Shown piece after piece: positions 17,015 to 26,177 of a stretch of DNA of 64,000 nt (position 1 is the first letter of the stretch; the number at the start of each line of letters is the position of its first letter). A program made the translations under genes and the position numbers. Origin of the DNA: Paenibacillus ferrarius (lineage in GTDB: Bacteria > Bacillota > Bacilli > Paenibacillales > NBRC-103111); assembly GCF_002027705.1 (NCBI RefSeq), contig NZ_MBTG01000045.1, positions 62,001 to 126,000 on the forward strand, written 5' to 3'. The notes under the pieces are model-generated. The model searched no databases. It was not told where the DNA came from and saw only the letters and a program-made list of their open reading frames with translations.

Positions 17015-18775
17015 CTACACCGTAAATTTCTGCAAGGAAATTTGCAGTGCTTCTGCTAGTCCTGCCAACGACTTGGCAGAGTTTTCGATTTCCTCGGTTG
17101 TCGACATCTGCTGCTGGCTGGCAGCTGAGGTCTCCTGGCTGACGGAAATGCCTGTTTCCGAGACGGCACTTACGATGCCCATCACTTGCTCGATGCGTTC
17201 GTTCGCTTCTACGAGCTGGTGAATGTTCAAGTTCACATTCTCGACCTTCGCGTTAACTTTCTCTACCGATGTTTCGATATGTATGAAGGATTCCTGGGCT
17301 TCAACGGAAATCGCCAATCCGGCTTCAACTTTGCCGGCTCCTGTGTGCATAGAGCTCACAGCATGATTGATCTGTCTTTGGATCGTAGAAACCAGATTCG
17401 TAATGTTCCGCGCCGACGATGCAGATTGCTCTGCCAGCTTGCGCACTTCACCAGCAACAACAGCGAAGCCTCGGCCCGCTTCCCCTGCCCGTGCCGCTTC
17501 GATCGCGGCATTCAAAGAAAGCAGATTCGTTTGTGTAGATATCTCATTCATGACACTAACAATCTCGCCAATTTTGTGGGCATTTTTGCCTAAAGCCTCA
17601 ATAACGGCATTAACCTCATTCACGGAATCGGAGATCTCTGTCATCTGGCCTGCAATGGATACGATTGATTTTTTGCCATTTTGCGCCGCAGTGGTTGCTT
17701 GTTCGACGAGCATAGTCACTTCAGAGGCTGACTCATCAATCAGCTTCGTACTCGTAAGCAGCTGATGAACAGCCTCATTGGCTTGGTTTACGCCAGCGAA
17801 TTGCTTCTCGAAATCCTCCGACAACTGCTGGCTGGAATTGGCCACTTGCTTGGCTGCCAAGGAGCTTTGTTCCGAACTTGCCATAAGCTCTTCCGAGCTT
17901 GCCGATAAGGTCAATGCGTTGTCAGCGATTTGCGAAACTAAGCTTCGCAAATTTTCTGTCATGACATTAAAAGACCCTGTTAATTTCCCGACTTCATCCC
18001 CGTAAGGATAATTGCCATTGACAGAAAGATCACCTTCTGCCGCTTTCTCCATATGCTCTTGAAGTCTGCGAATCGGTGTCGAAATAATCATATTTAATGC
18101 TAGTGCATTCACTGTCAGAATGATAATAGCGATAATGATCGTCAAAATAATGACCACATGCGAGGAATCCGCGTCTGCCTTGCTGGATTCCTGGAATTTC
18201 TCGGCGGCAGATTCTTTGAGCTTCACCAAAGCGTTCAACGCTTCATCCGTTTTATTCCCTTGCGCTGAAACCTCATTATTATAAATTTGGTAAGCAACTT
18301 GATTATTTTGTGTAGCAAGATCAAGAGCTGACGTTATACCTTTGATATAGGCCAAATTCAGCCCCTCAAAGTTGCGGAATGCAATCGCTTCCTCTTCGTT
18401 TAAAGCAATTCGGCCGATTTTGGTGACCAACTCATTATTGCTCAACAAGTTTTGCTCTAATTTGGCCTTTAATTTCTGTTTATATTTCACATCTACGGAC
18501 AGCATCATTTCCAGTAAATTCGCTTCTGTTTCATTCGAGTTCGATTTCAATTGGTTAATCCACTTCACAGATAGCAAACTTTCCTCGTACATTCTGGTAG
18601 AATTGTCAGCCATCTTGTCCATGTAGTGGTAACCCGTAATACCTACGATGATGAGGAACAAAATAGCAATTGCATTCATGAGCATCAGTTTAAAGCGGAT
18701 TTTAAGATTGCGAAGGATGGACAGGTTGGCTTTCCTATTTTTCGCATTTTTCATAAATCTCATGTTAAATTTCAA
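17015..18775 (-). CDS. Methyl-accepting chemotaxis protein
   Basis: About 586 residues if TTG 18775 is the start (GAGGGG lies about 11 bases upstream); an ATG at 18763 is possible but has no ribosome site. Order: membrane helix (LMLMNAIAILFLIIVGITG), four-helix-bundle sensor of about 150 residues, second helix (VVIILTIIIAIIILTVNALAL), HAMP, and a long coiled signalling domain with the hairpin tip EISTQTNLLSLNAAIEAARAG. It should report an external signal to CheA/CheW at the cell pole. The ligand is unknown. It is monocistronic with its own terminator. Confidence 0.9.
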   Translation of the reverse strand: MKFNMRFMKNAKNRKANLSILRNLKIRFKLMLMNAIAILFLIIVGITGYHYMDKMADNSTRMYEESLLSVKWINQLKSNSNETEANLLEMMLSVDVKYKQKLKAKLEQNLLSNNELVTKIGRIALNEEEAIAFRNFEGLNLAYIKGITSALDLATQNNQVAYQIYNNEVSAQGNKTDEALNALVKLKESAAEKFQESSKADADSSHVVIILTIIIAIIILTVNALALNMIISTPIRRLQEHMEKAAEGDLSVNGNYPYGDEVGKLTGSFNVMTENLRSLVSQIADNALTLSASSEELMASSEQSSLAAKQVANSSQQLSEDFEKQFAGVNQANEAVHQLLTSTKLIDESASEVTMLVEQATTAAQNGKKSIVSIAGQMTEISDSVNEVNAVIEALGKNAHKIGEIVSVMNEISTQTNLLSLNAAIEAARAGEAGRGFAVVAGEVRKLAEQSASSARNITNLVSTIQRQINHAVSSMHTGAGKVEAGLAISVEAQESFIHIETSVEKVNAKVENVNLNIHQLVEANERIEQVMGIVSAVSETGISVSQETSAASQQQMSTTEEIENSAKSLAGLAEALQISLQKFTV

Positions 18776-18982
18776 AATGACCCGTTCCCCTCTCAAATCA
18801 TCATGCTCTCTGTTTCTACGATGACATCATATCTAACATGAAAATAATTAATTTACCTATGGTTTATTTTACAAATAAGCAGTCATTCTGTAAAGACAAA
18901 TTTCGCCTAAAAACACCATAAAACCAAAGAAAAATCAAGACAATTTGCTGCTTATTTTTAGAAGAGAGACAGGGAAAATAGC

Positions 18983-19306
18983 ATGAGGTTGATCGGAATC
19001 ATTGTCAACCCATTTTCGGGTGATGGCAGAGGATCTAACATTTGGAATGAAATTGAGCCCATTCTTATGCTCGTAATGTTGGCTGAACTTGCGAGTGGCT
19101 CACAGCAATTGCCAATATTCCTTCTTACGGCGGGTCTATCCAAATATGCCCTGCCTCGCATCACGATCGTATCGTCGTCGATATTGTCGTGATGCGAAGC
19201 AGAGGGCAATTTCACTTCACACAAAGTCATTCAAGCCGATGTTCCTATCGGGTTAACGCCTAAAGAACTATTTTTAACCGTTGACGCTGTAAAATTAGAT
19301 AACTGA
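18983..19306 (+). pseudogene. Remnant of a YegS/DgkB-like lipid kinase gene
   Basis: ATG 18983 follows AGGG at 18971-18974 and opens with MRLIGIIVNPFSGDGRG, the N-terminal NP-x-SG-x-G phosphate loop of diacylglycerol or sphingosine kinases. After about 28 codons the similarity stops and continues in another frame near 19088-19192 as LTAIANIPSYGGSIQICP followed by a DRIVVDIVV segment, matching the GGGM-x-I-x-P region of the same family. A third frame near 19210-19306 ends in ADVPIGLTPKELFLTV, which may be the C-terminal strand but overlaps the neighbouring MFS gene. The roughly 300-residue kinase has lost most of its middle and two frames. Recognition is from memory of the family, without an alignment. 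Confidence 0.6.
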
Positions 19307-20435
19307 CGAAGATCGCCAGAACGATAGCAATCCCTGTAATGGAGATGTCAGGTGAGAGACCGTCCTTGGATATCTGCGTATAGATCCCAACGCCTGCAAG
19401 CATCATTGTATTTTCGAGGAGATTTTGTACCGCAATCGTTTTCCCGGCACCAACCATTCGTTGTCCTTTATCTTGAAGCACCGTGTTCATGGGGACGATG
19501 AATACACCGCCGCTGAAGCCTACCAGGAGCAATAAACCAATCGTCACGTACAAGTTGGAAATGAGCGGAAACAACAATATGCTAAGAACCATCACAATCC
19601 CAAATACGAACGAATTATAATATTTACGAGCAGGAATAAGTTTAGGTGTCATCAAGGCGCCAATCATAATGCCAATGCCCGTTATAGCCACTAGCATCGA
19701 AATTTGATCGACTGAATGTATGCCCAAATGTGCGGGCACCCAAGCGATAATAGCGAGCCGTACAACCGAAGAAGTCATCCAGAAGGAGCCTGTTCCAACG
19801 AGCGAGAAGCGAGTTGTTCTGTCTTTCAACAGGAGCGTCACGTCAGAAACAAAATCCTTGGCTTCTTTGACATAGCGAATACTGGGATTGCCTGGGATGC
19901 TAGGTATTTGCAGAGACAAAATCAAGGAAATGAAGTAAAGACCAAAACAAGCAACAATGGAACCCGTAAGTGATGCCTTTGCCAAAATCCCTCCGCACAC
20001 AGACCCCAGAAGTATCGCCATAATCGTATAGCCTTCAATCCGTGCGTTGGCTTTCAGAAGTTCATTCTCTGAATGCGTTAACGAAGGCAAGATGCCATAT
20101 TTGGCCGGTGAATACACCGCGGCTCCGATGCCAACTATGCCGTAGCTGACAGCCGGGTCCAGATGCAGGAATAAAGCAATAATGCCGATGCCTTTGATTG
20201 CATTGCCGACAAGAAGAACGCGGGACTTAGCATTTTTATCTGCATAGGCCCCGACGAATGGGGCTAAGAGCACGAAGGCTACTAGAAACGAGGCTTGCAC
20301 AACCCCGATATAATAATCAGGGAAAGCATTCTGCTTGATGATCGCCAGCGTGATGAAAAGAATCATATTATCGGCAAAAGCGGAAAGAAATTGTGTCACA
20401 TACAGTGTCTGAAGTGGACTCTTTATCAATGTCAT
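19260..20435 (-). CDS. lplT: MFS lysophospholipid transporter (LplT-like)
   Basis: 391 residues, close to the 397 of E. coli LplT, with about twelve membrane segments and the motif GAYADKNAKSR between helices 2 and 3. ATG 20435 overlaps the stop of the acyltransferase/synthetase gene (ATGA), so the two are translationally coupled. In E. coli LplT flips lysophospholipid inward for Aas to re-acylate; here the gene order is reversed but the pairing is the same. Function is inferred from this pairing more than from residues. The 3' end overlaps the possible tail of the lipid kinase remnant by up to 47 bases. Confidence 0.78.
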   Translation of the reverse strand: MTLIKSPLQTLYVTQFLSAFADNMILFITLAIIKQNAFPDYYIGVVQASFLVAFVLLAPFVGAYADKNAKSRVLLVGNAIKGIGIIALFLHLDPAVSYGIVGIGAAVYSPAKYGILPSLTHSENELLKANARIEGYTIMAILLGSVCGGILAKASLTGSIVACFGLYFISLILSLQIPSIPGNPSIRYVKEAKDFVSDVTLLLKDRTTRFSLVGTGSFWMTSSVVRLAIIAWVPAHLGIHSVDQISMLVAITGIGIMIGALMTPKLIPARKYYNSFVFGIVMVLSILLFPLISNLYVTIGLLLLVGFSGGVFIVPMNTVLQDKGQRMVGAGKTIAVQNLLENTMMLAGVGIYTQISKDGLSPDISITGIAIVLAIFVSYLILQRQRLKIVL

Positions 20436-22609
20436 AGCGCTTCTCTCCCTTGAGGTTCTGGAATTTCCTGCAATGCCGTACGTTTGATTGTTACGTAGTC
20501 AACCTTCCCACTGCCCAGAAGCGGCAGCTTCTCCACATAACGAAGTTCTGATGGCATCATAATGGCCGGATGCCCTTGCTGCTTCATCGCTTCCTTGATG
20601 AGTTGGAGCTGAACGCCCACGCTGTTATGATAGATGACGATCCGCTCCCCTTTGCGCAAATCAGGGACACTGATAGCTGCGCAAATTGCAGGCGACGGCA
20701 GGCTGGCTGTCACAAGCTCCTCTACCATCGGCAGCGACACTTTCTCACCGCCAATTTTGGCAAAAGACTGCACTCTTGCCTGAATCGTGATGTACCCCTG
20801 ATCATCCATTTGCACAACATCCCCACAGCTGTACCACTCAGGACAAGGAACGAAGCCCTGACCGTGAATGAGGTAGCCTTTCATGACATTGAGCCCCTTT
20901 ACGAGCAAATTACCTCCAAGCTCAATACCATCTACCTTTTCCAAGCGGTGCTGCATTCCGGGCAATAACCGCCCTACCGTTCCTTTTTTGGCATTCATCG
21001 GTGTATTTAGGGAAATGACAGGTGCCGTCTCCGTAGTGCCATAGCCTTCCAGCACCCGAATGCCGAATTTATCAGCCCAAATCTGTCTGACCTCCTCTTT
21101 CAGCTTCTCAGCGCCCGCGATCACATATTTCAGCGAATGGGCAAAATCGTACGGATGCGCTGTCCTCGCATAGGCGGATAGAAACGTCGAGGTACCGAAT
21201 AGAATCGTAATATTACGATCGTAGACCAGCTCCGGAATCACTTTATAGTGCAGCGGATTCGGATACAGCACTACTTTCATTCCTGAAAGAATCGGCAGCA
21301 TCGTTCCCGCAGTCAAGCCAAAAGAATGAAACATCGGCATAGCGCCAAGTACGATATCTGAAGCATTAAAGGCAATAACCGCCTTAGCCTGCTGAATATT
21401 AGCCATGATATTGCGGTGAGTCAGCACAACACCCTTCGGTTTGCTTTCACTGCCTGAGGTGAACAGGACAACCTCGTTTAGATCAGCGTCGACAGGCCCT
21501 TGCGCTTTGCTTGCATAATCGAATATACCCGTCAGTTTATCGCTCAATGAGATACTCTGTTTAACATCTTCCAGATAAATAACCGTGAAAGCCTTGCTAG
21601 CGCTAACAATAAAATCGGACAGATTCGCTTTTTCGATGAACGCTCTGGATGTAATAATCGTCTTGGCTGACACCGTTTCGCAACCATCCAACATCGCTTG
21701 CTTCCCAGCTGAATAGTTCAGCATAGCCGGTGCAAGACCTAAGCGGAATAGAGCGAACACAGTCACGACATTCGCCGCTGCATTGGGCAGCAGCACAGCT
21801 ACATATTTCTGCTGACGGAGCAGCGGCTTCAAACGTCCGGCCATTGTGTAGGTGGTGATCAGCAGCTTGCGATAAGAAAGAGCTGTGTCTCCCACGATAT
21901 CCTCGCAGATGATACTGGAAGAACCATGCTTTTTCGCTGCAGCAAGCAGCTCATTGAATAAATTAAGCTCTGGCTTCAGGCGGCTTGCCAACAAATGATT
22001 TTGCATGTGAGCACGAATCGTTTCGGTAGCTTGCTCCTTCTGAATCCTTCTAGAGCGCTGTTCACGCATAGGCACTTGAAAAGCTTCGCCACATGCAATG
22101 CTTACAGCAGGAAACCAACGCTGCTTCATCTTTCCGCGGAGATAGGACAACTTGGAATGCTCCAGTCCGTTAATGGCAATCGGCAGCATGCGTGCCTGCG
22201 ATCTTAAGGCAATGTAGCCAATTCCACCGTACACTTTCATCATACCGCCCGTGGTAGTAATTCTCCCTTCGGGAAAAACGACTAACGGCGTGCCATTTTG
22301 CACCGTTTTCAGCATCGTCCTTACGGAATAAGGATTCAGAGGATCAACCGCAATATGAGCCCGAAAAAGGAGCAGCCAAGCAAATCGTTTGGCAATCTTG
22401 GTGTTTACCACGAACGCCACTTCTTTCGGCAGAATCAACGCGAGCAGAACAGCATCTAATAAGGATACATGATTCGGAATAAGCACCGTTTTCTCAGTAA
22501 TATCCAATTGCTCAAAACCTTTTAACTTCACCCGGAAGCTCATCATCAAGGCCGGACGCAATAAGGGCAACAACAGCTTCAACAGAGTAACTACCAACCA
22601 TTTGATCAT
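20432..22609 (-). CDS. aas: Acyl-ACP synthetase / lysophospholipid acyltransferase fusion (Aas-like)
   Basis: 725 residues, the length of E. coli Aas. Residues 1-210 form a PlsC acyltransferase with the NHVSLLD (NHx4D) motif and VVFPEGRITTTG. Residues about 220-720 form an adenylate-forming domain with LFTSGSESKPKGVVLTHRN, GYGTTETAP and a late GSGKVDY lysine. It should activate a fatty acid and attach it to a lysophospholipid at the membrane. GGAGGAG lies 7 bases before ATG 22609. With the LplT-like gene it forms a phospholipid-repair operon. Confidence 0.86.
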   Translation of the reverse strand: MIKWLVVTLLKLLLPLLRPALMMSFRVKLKGFEQLDITEKTVLIPNHVSLLDAVLLALILPKEVAFVVNTKIAKRFAWLLLFRAHIAVDPLNPYSVRTMLKTVQNGTPLVVFPEGRITTTGGMMKVYGGIGYIALRSQARMLPIAINGLEHSKLSYLRGKMKQRWFPAVSIACGEAFQVPMREQRSRRIQKEQATETIRAHMQNHLLASRLKPELNLFNELLAAAKKHGSSSIICEDIVGDTALSYRKLLITTYTMAGRLKPLLRQQKYVAVLLPNAAANVVTVFALFRLGLAPAMLNYSAGKQAMLDGCETVSAKTIITSRAFIEKANLSDFIVSASKAFTVIYLEDVKQSISLSDKLTGIFDYASKAQGPVDADLNEVVLFTSGSESKPKGVVLTHRNIMANIQQAKAVIAFNASDIVLGAMPMFHSFGLTAGTMLPILSGMKVVLYPNPLHYKVIPELVYDRNITILFGTSTFLSAYARTAHPYDFAHSLKYVIAGAEKLKEEVRQIWADKFGIRVLEGYGTTETAPVISLNTPMNAKKGTVGRLLPGMQHRLEKVDGIELGGNLLVKGLNVMKGYLIHGQGFVPCPEWYSCGDVVQMDDQGYITIQARVQSFAKIGGEKVSLPMVEELVTASLPSPAICAAISVPDLRKGERIVIYHNSVGVQLQLIKEAMKQQGHPAIMMPSELRYVEKLPLLGSGKVDYVTIKRTALQEIPEPQGREAL

Positions 22610-22806
22610 CGTGACTCCTCCTAAGAGTTAGGCTATGGTATAACGGATACGCGAGCTAATTGGACATTTTATTAGGCAAAATGAATTTGTAACGCCTAGC
22701 ATTTTGGGCTTCTCTTAATACCTGGTCATAATTACATTCTATGCATTTGCCAGTAAACGGATAGTACTAACTTTATGTAGTACTTAACTAAGCTCTGCTC
22801 ATTCAC

Positions 22807-22849
22807 AAAAAAAAGCTGTCCCTAAGTAGAAAATCTACTTGAGATCAGC
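22807..22849 (-). terminator. Terminator of the VOC gene, shared core
   Basis: GCTG and AAGTAGA pair with TCTACTT and CAGC, followed on the minus strand by eight T. The inner AAGTAG/CTACTT core matches those at 2574-2621 and 58424-58458. Confidence 0.82.
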
Positions 22850-22873
22850 CCTCATTTTTAATCATGAACTTTC

Positions 22874-23260
22874 TTATTCGTTTCCTTTGGGAACTTCACT
22901 CGTCAAAGCTAGCGTATTCCCCTCCGTATCTCGGAAGAAGGCCATCCAAATATCAAAGCTGCCCATATTCGCCACGAAATGCGGCTTACTAAGGAAGTCT
23001 ACTCCCTTATTGCTCAGCACCTTATAGCTCTGTTGGATATCGGTTACCTTATAGTAAATGACGGAACCCGGATGGCTAAACTCTGGCTTTTCCGGCAGAC
23101 TTATCATCAAACGAATTCCGCTGCAATCAAAAAAAGCCATTTGCGCAGTTTGAAACAACAATTTGATGCCTAATGTGTCACGATAAAAGGCTACTGCTCT
23201 TGGAATGTCTGCTGCATTGACAGAAATTTGGGCAATTTGGGTTAAGCTAACCTCACTCAT
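22874..23260 (-). CDS. VOC family (glyoxalase/dioxygenase fold) protein
   Basis: 128 residues from ATG 23260, which has GGAAGGGG about 6 bases upstream. Frame upstream to 23290 lacks a site. The beta-alpha-beta-beta-beta repeat is recognised from IPRAVAFYRDTLGIKLLF, the central YYKVTDI strand and the closing FFRDTEGNTLALTSE with the metal-binding Glu position. The family includes glyoxalases, dioxygenases and antibiotic-binding proteins; the role here is unknown. It is a single gene with its own terminator. Confidence 0.8.
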   Translation of the reverse strand: MSEVSLTQIAQISVNAADIPRAVAFYRDTLGIKLLFQTAQMAFFDCSGIRLMISLPEKPEFSHPGSVIYYKVTDIQQSYKVLSNKGVDFLSKPHFVANMGSFDIWMAFFRDTEGNTLALTSEVPKGNE

Positions 23261-23377
23261 AGGAATCCCCTTCCAACCGAATATATCCATATTCTACCAT
23301 GATCCGCTAGATTGGCATACTTATATATTCCTATGAACAATCTCCCAATTTCCGCCGTTCAGCGCGTCATTTCATCT

Positions 23378-24109
23378 CTACGCTTTCAACAGTGCCTTTA
23401 GTCGTGCAGGATAATCGGTAATAATCCCCGTAACGCCAAACGTGATTAACCTTTTATAATCTGCAATCTCATTTACTGTGTAGGGATAGGTTGCAAGACC
23501 TGCTGAAGTGGCTGCTGCAACATCCTCATGTTCAATACCGTGATGGTAGGGGTGCAAGGAGTGAACGTCCACACCCAATTGTTTGGCATAAGCGGCATGA
23601 TTGATCAGATTGGCGGCATACAAGAGGCCTACCTTTGCCTCAGGCTCTTGCTGCTTCAACCTTTGAATCACTTTGTGGTCAAAAGACGAAATAACGACAT
23701 CCTCGAGTCTGCCGCTTTCTCGCAAAAACGCCAGCAGCGCCTTCTCCATGCGACCTTCATAGGCATGCTTCACTTCTACATTAATAAGAAGTCCACGCGG
23801 CACCAGTTCAAAAACTTCACGCAATAAAGGAATACGTTCTCCGGTATAAGCTTCCGAAAACCAAAGCCCCGCGTCCAGTGCTTTCAAGTCTCCCCAGCTT
23901 TGATTCATAATCAAACCGGATCCGTTCGTCGTGCGATCGACGGAAGGGTCGTGGCAGACGACAATTTCGCCGTCTTTTGTTAAGTGCACATCCAGTTCGA
24001 TACCTTCTGCCCCTTGCTCTAGTGCCAATGCGAATGAAGCTAATGTATTTTCCGGCGCTTCTCCAGCCGCACCGCGATGTCCAATAATGATCGGATGTTG
24101 TGTTTGCAT
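23378..24109 (-). CDS. Glycerophosphodiester phosphodiesterase
   Basis: 243 residues from ATG 24109 (GGAG 8 bases upstream; GTG 24118 is rejected). The GDPD signature is complete: IIGHRGAAGEAPENT, EGIELDVHLTKDG with the metal Glu and Asp, and VCHDPSVDRTTNGSG with the catalytic His. No signal peptide, so it is probably cytoplasmic, like UgpQ. It hydrolyses glycerophosphodiesters to glycerol-3-phosphate and an alcohol. The divergent UgpA-UgpE-UgpB genes would import the substrates, so the two transcripts form one pathway. Confidence 0.9.
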   Translation of the reverse strand: MQTQHPIIIGHRGAAGEAPENTLASFALALEQGAEGIELDVHLTKDGEIVVCHDPSVDRTTNGSGLIMNQSWGDLKALDAGLWFSEAYTGERIPLLREVFELVPRGLLINVEVKHAYEGRMEKALLAFLRESGRLEDVVISSFDHKVIQRLKQQEPEAKVGLLYAANLINHAAYAKQLGVDVHSLHPYHHGIEHEDVAAATSAGLATYPYTVNEIADYKRLITFGVTGIITDYPARLKALLKA

Positions 24110-24313
24110 CGTCCTCACTCCTAAACGTATATACTCATATAGCTCAAATTATAGTTGAAACAACCTGCCATGCCCAGTCGAGATACGTAAAAGTTATGTA
24201 AATTCGAGGAAAAATCTACAATTCCTCCACATGTATTTAACATTGGTCAAATAAAGCAAGGTTAAGCTAAGAAGCGTAGTACCAGTCGAATAATGTTCGT
24301 GGAGGCGTTACAA

Positions 24314-25273
24314 ATGAATACGATGGACAGGGATTTGCCATATGCATCAACAACGAAAACAACTGCGAAAGTAAAGCAGCCTCTCCGTACAGCCATAAAC
24401 CGGAATTGGACAGAAACGCTCCTTGGCTATGTCTTCCTATTTCCTTCCCTTTTGCTGTTTGCTGTCTTTTTGTTCTACCCCTTAATTCAAACTTTTTATT
24501 TGAGCTTGCACGAAACCGATCCAAGGGGACGGATCGCTTCATTCGTCGGATTCGATAACTTCACTGCCATTTTCACATCCGAACGCTTCTATCAAAGCTT
24601 AGGGGTAACCGGCCTGTTCACCTTGCTAACCGTTCCTACGGTCATCATTCTTGCTCTTATATTAGCTGCTTTTACACATAATCATTTAAAAGGCATGCGT
24701 ATCTTTCAATTTATCTTTTCATTGCCCGTTGTACTATCCGTAGGCACCTCGGCAGTCATCTGGATGATGCTGTTCCATCCAAGTGTTGGCATGCTGAATT
24801 ACTTGCTCAGCCTTGTTGGGCTAGAACCGGTTGCTTGGCTGACAGATCCAAGATGGGCGCTGCTTTCTGTTTCCATGATGACGGTCTGGATGAATCTTGG
24901 TTTCACCTATATTGTGCTGCTCAGCGGCTTGCAAGGCATCTCGGATGACATCTATGACAGTGCCAAAATCGACGGCTCCGGCCCGATTCGCACCTTTGTT
25001 CAAATCGTTTTGCCCCTGCTCTCGCCTACCGTATTTTTTGTGACCATTGTCTCCATCATCGGCGCTTTTCAATCTTTTGGACAAATTCACATTTTGACTC
25101 GAGGCGGTCCGGTAAATTCCACAGATGTGCTCGTATATTCCTTGTATCAGGATGCATTTATCAATTTCCGGTTCGGGACGGGGAGTGCCCAAGCTCTGGT
25201 CTTGTTCACAATCATCCTCATCTTCACCTTCGTGCAATTTAAAGTTTTTGAAAGGAACGTGCATTATCAATGA
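24314..25273 (+). CDS. ugpA: Glycerol-3-phosphate-type ABC permease (UgpA-like)
   Basis: 319 residues from ATG 24314, with GGAGG at 24301-24305; an ATG at 24293 precedes that site and is rejected. Six membrane segments and the EAA loop SAKIDGSGPIRTFVQIVLPLL are visible, and LTRGGPVNSTDVLVY is typical of UgpA. The stop overlaps the next start (ATGA). It forms the channel with the UgpE-like protein. No UgpC-type ATPase gene is present, so a common sugar ATPase must serve it. Confidence 0.86.
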   Translation: MNTMDRDLPYASTTKTTAKVKQPLRTAINRNWTETLLGYVFLFPSLLLFAVFLFYPLIQTFYLSLHETDPRGRIASFVGFDNFTAIFTSERFYQSLGVTGLFTLLTVPTVIILALILAAFTHNHLKGMRIFQFIFSLPVVLSVGTSAVIWMMLFHPSVGMLNYLLSLVGLEPVAWLTDPRWALLSVSMMTVWMNLGFTYIVLLSGLQGISDDIYDSAKIDGSGPIRTFVQIVLPLLSPTVFFVTIVSIIGAFQSFGQIHILTRGGPVNSTDVLVYSLYQDAFINFRFGTGSAQALVLFTIILIFTFVQFKVFERNVHYQ

Positions 25274-26091
25274 CCACTCGTTTACAAAATACATTCGTCT
25301 ATCTCGTGTTGATAATATGCGCTGCGCTGGTGCTGTATCCGATCTTCTATACGTTTTCTGCTGCGTTCATGACTCCCGGAGAAGCGTCTGCCTATCCGCC
25401 TCGTTTCCTGCCAAGCAGCTTCTATTTAGGCAGTATTCTCGCCGTTTTTAAGCTTGTGCCCATCGGCAAGTTTATTAGCAACAGCTTCATCGTGTCTATC
25501 ATCATTATGGTCGGACAGTTAATAACCTCCAGCATGGCGGCCTACGCCTTTGCCAATATTCGGTTCAAGGGAAAAGCTTTCATCTTCGCCCTTTTCATGG
25601 CCACCATGATGATTCCGTGGGAAGTTACGATCATTCCGAACTATTTGATGGTCAAAAAATGGGACTGGCTCGATAGCATGCAGGGCTTAACAGTTCCCTT
25701 CTTAGCAACGGCTTTCGGCACTTTCCTGCTAAGGCAATTCTTCCTGCAGCTGCCCAAAGAGCTGTTCGAGGCAGCACGGATCGATGGCTGTGGTCACTTT
25801 CGCATGTTCATCCGAATCGTCCTTCCTCTTGGACGCCCCGCACTCGCCACATTGGCGGTGTATGCTTTCCTGAATGCCTGGAACATGTACCTATGGCCGC
25901 TGCTCATAACGAATAGCGAATCCATGCGTACGGTCCAAATCGGTATTGCCATGCTGCAATTCGAAGAATTAACCGTTTGGAACTTAGTTCTGGCGGGTGT
26001 AACGATCGTCCTGCTTCCTTCCCTCATTTTGCTCGTGCTTGGCTTAAAACAGCTGGTTCGCGGACTTACGGCAGGAGCACTGAAAGGCTAG
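25270..26091 (+). CDS. ugpE: Glycerol-3-phosphate-type ABC permease (UgpE-like)
   Basis: 273 residues with six membrane segments. The EAA loop is LFEAARIDGCGHFRMFIRIVLP. The N-terminal PPRFLPSSFYLG segment and MMIPWEVTIIPNYLMV follow the UgpE/MalG pattern. ATG 25270 overlaps the UgpA-like stop, so it is translated by coupling. It acts with UgpA and the binding lipoprotein to bring in glycerol-3-phosphate or glycerophosphodiesters. Confidence 0.86.
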   Translation: MTTRLQNTFVYLVLIICAALVLYPIFYTFSAAFMTPGEASAYPPRFLPSSFYLGSILAVFKLVPIGKFISNSFIVSIIIMVGQLITSSMAAYAFANIRFKGKAFIFALFMATMMIPWEVTIIPNYLMVKKWDWLDSMQGLTVPFLATAFGTFLLRQFFLQLPKELFEAARIDGCGHFRMFIRIVLPLGRPALATLAVYAFLNAWNMYLWPLLITNSESMRTVQIGIAMLQFEELTVWNLVLAGVTIVLLPSLILLVLGLKQLVRGLTAGALKG

Positions 26092-26177
26092 TTCATGTCT
26101 GGTGGCTTCTCTAGTCAGTATTCTTGCTGATCTAGATTTCCATAAATAAAGAAAAACTAAGGGAGAGAATCAAAAAA

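Noticed and set aside
24180..24300. PhoP (Pho) box upstream of ugpA
   Set aside because: TTTAACA and TTAAGC occur, but not as the 11-bp-spaced direct repeats a Pho box needs.
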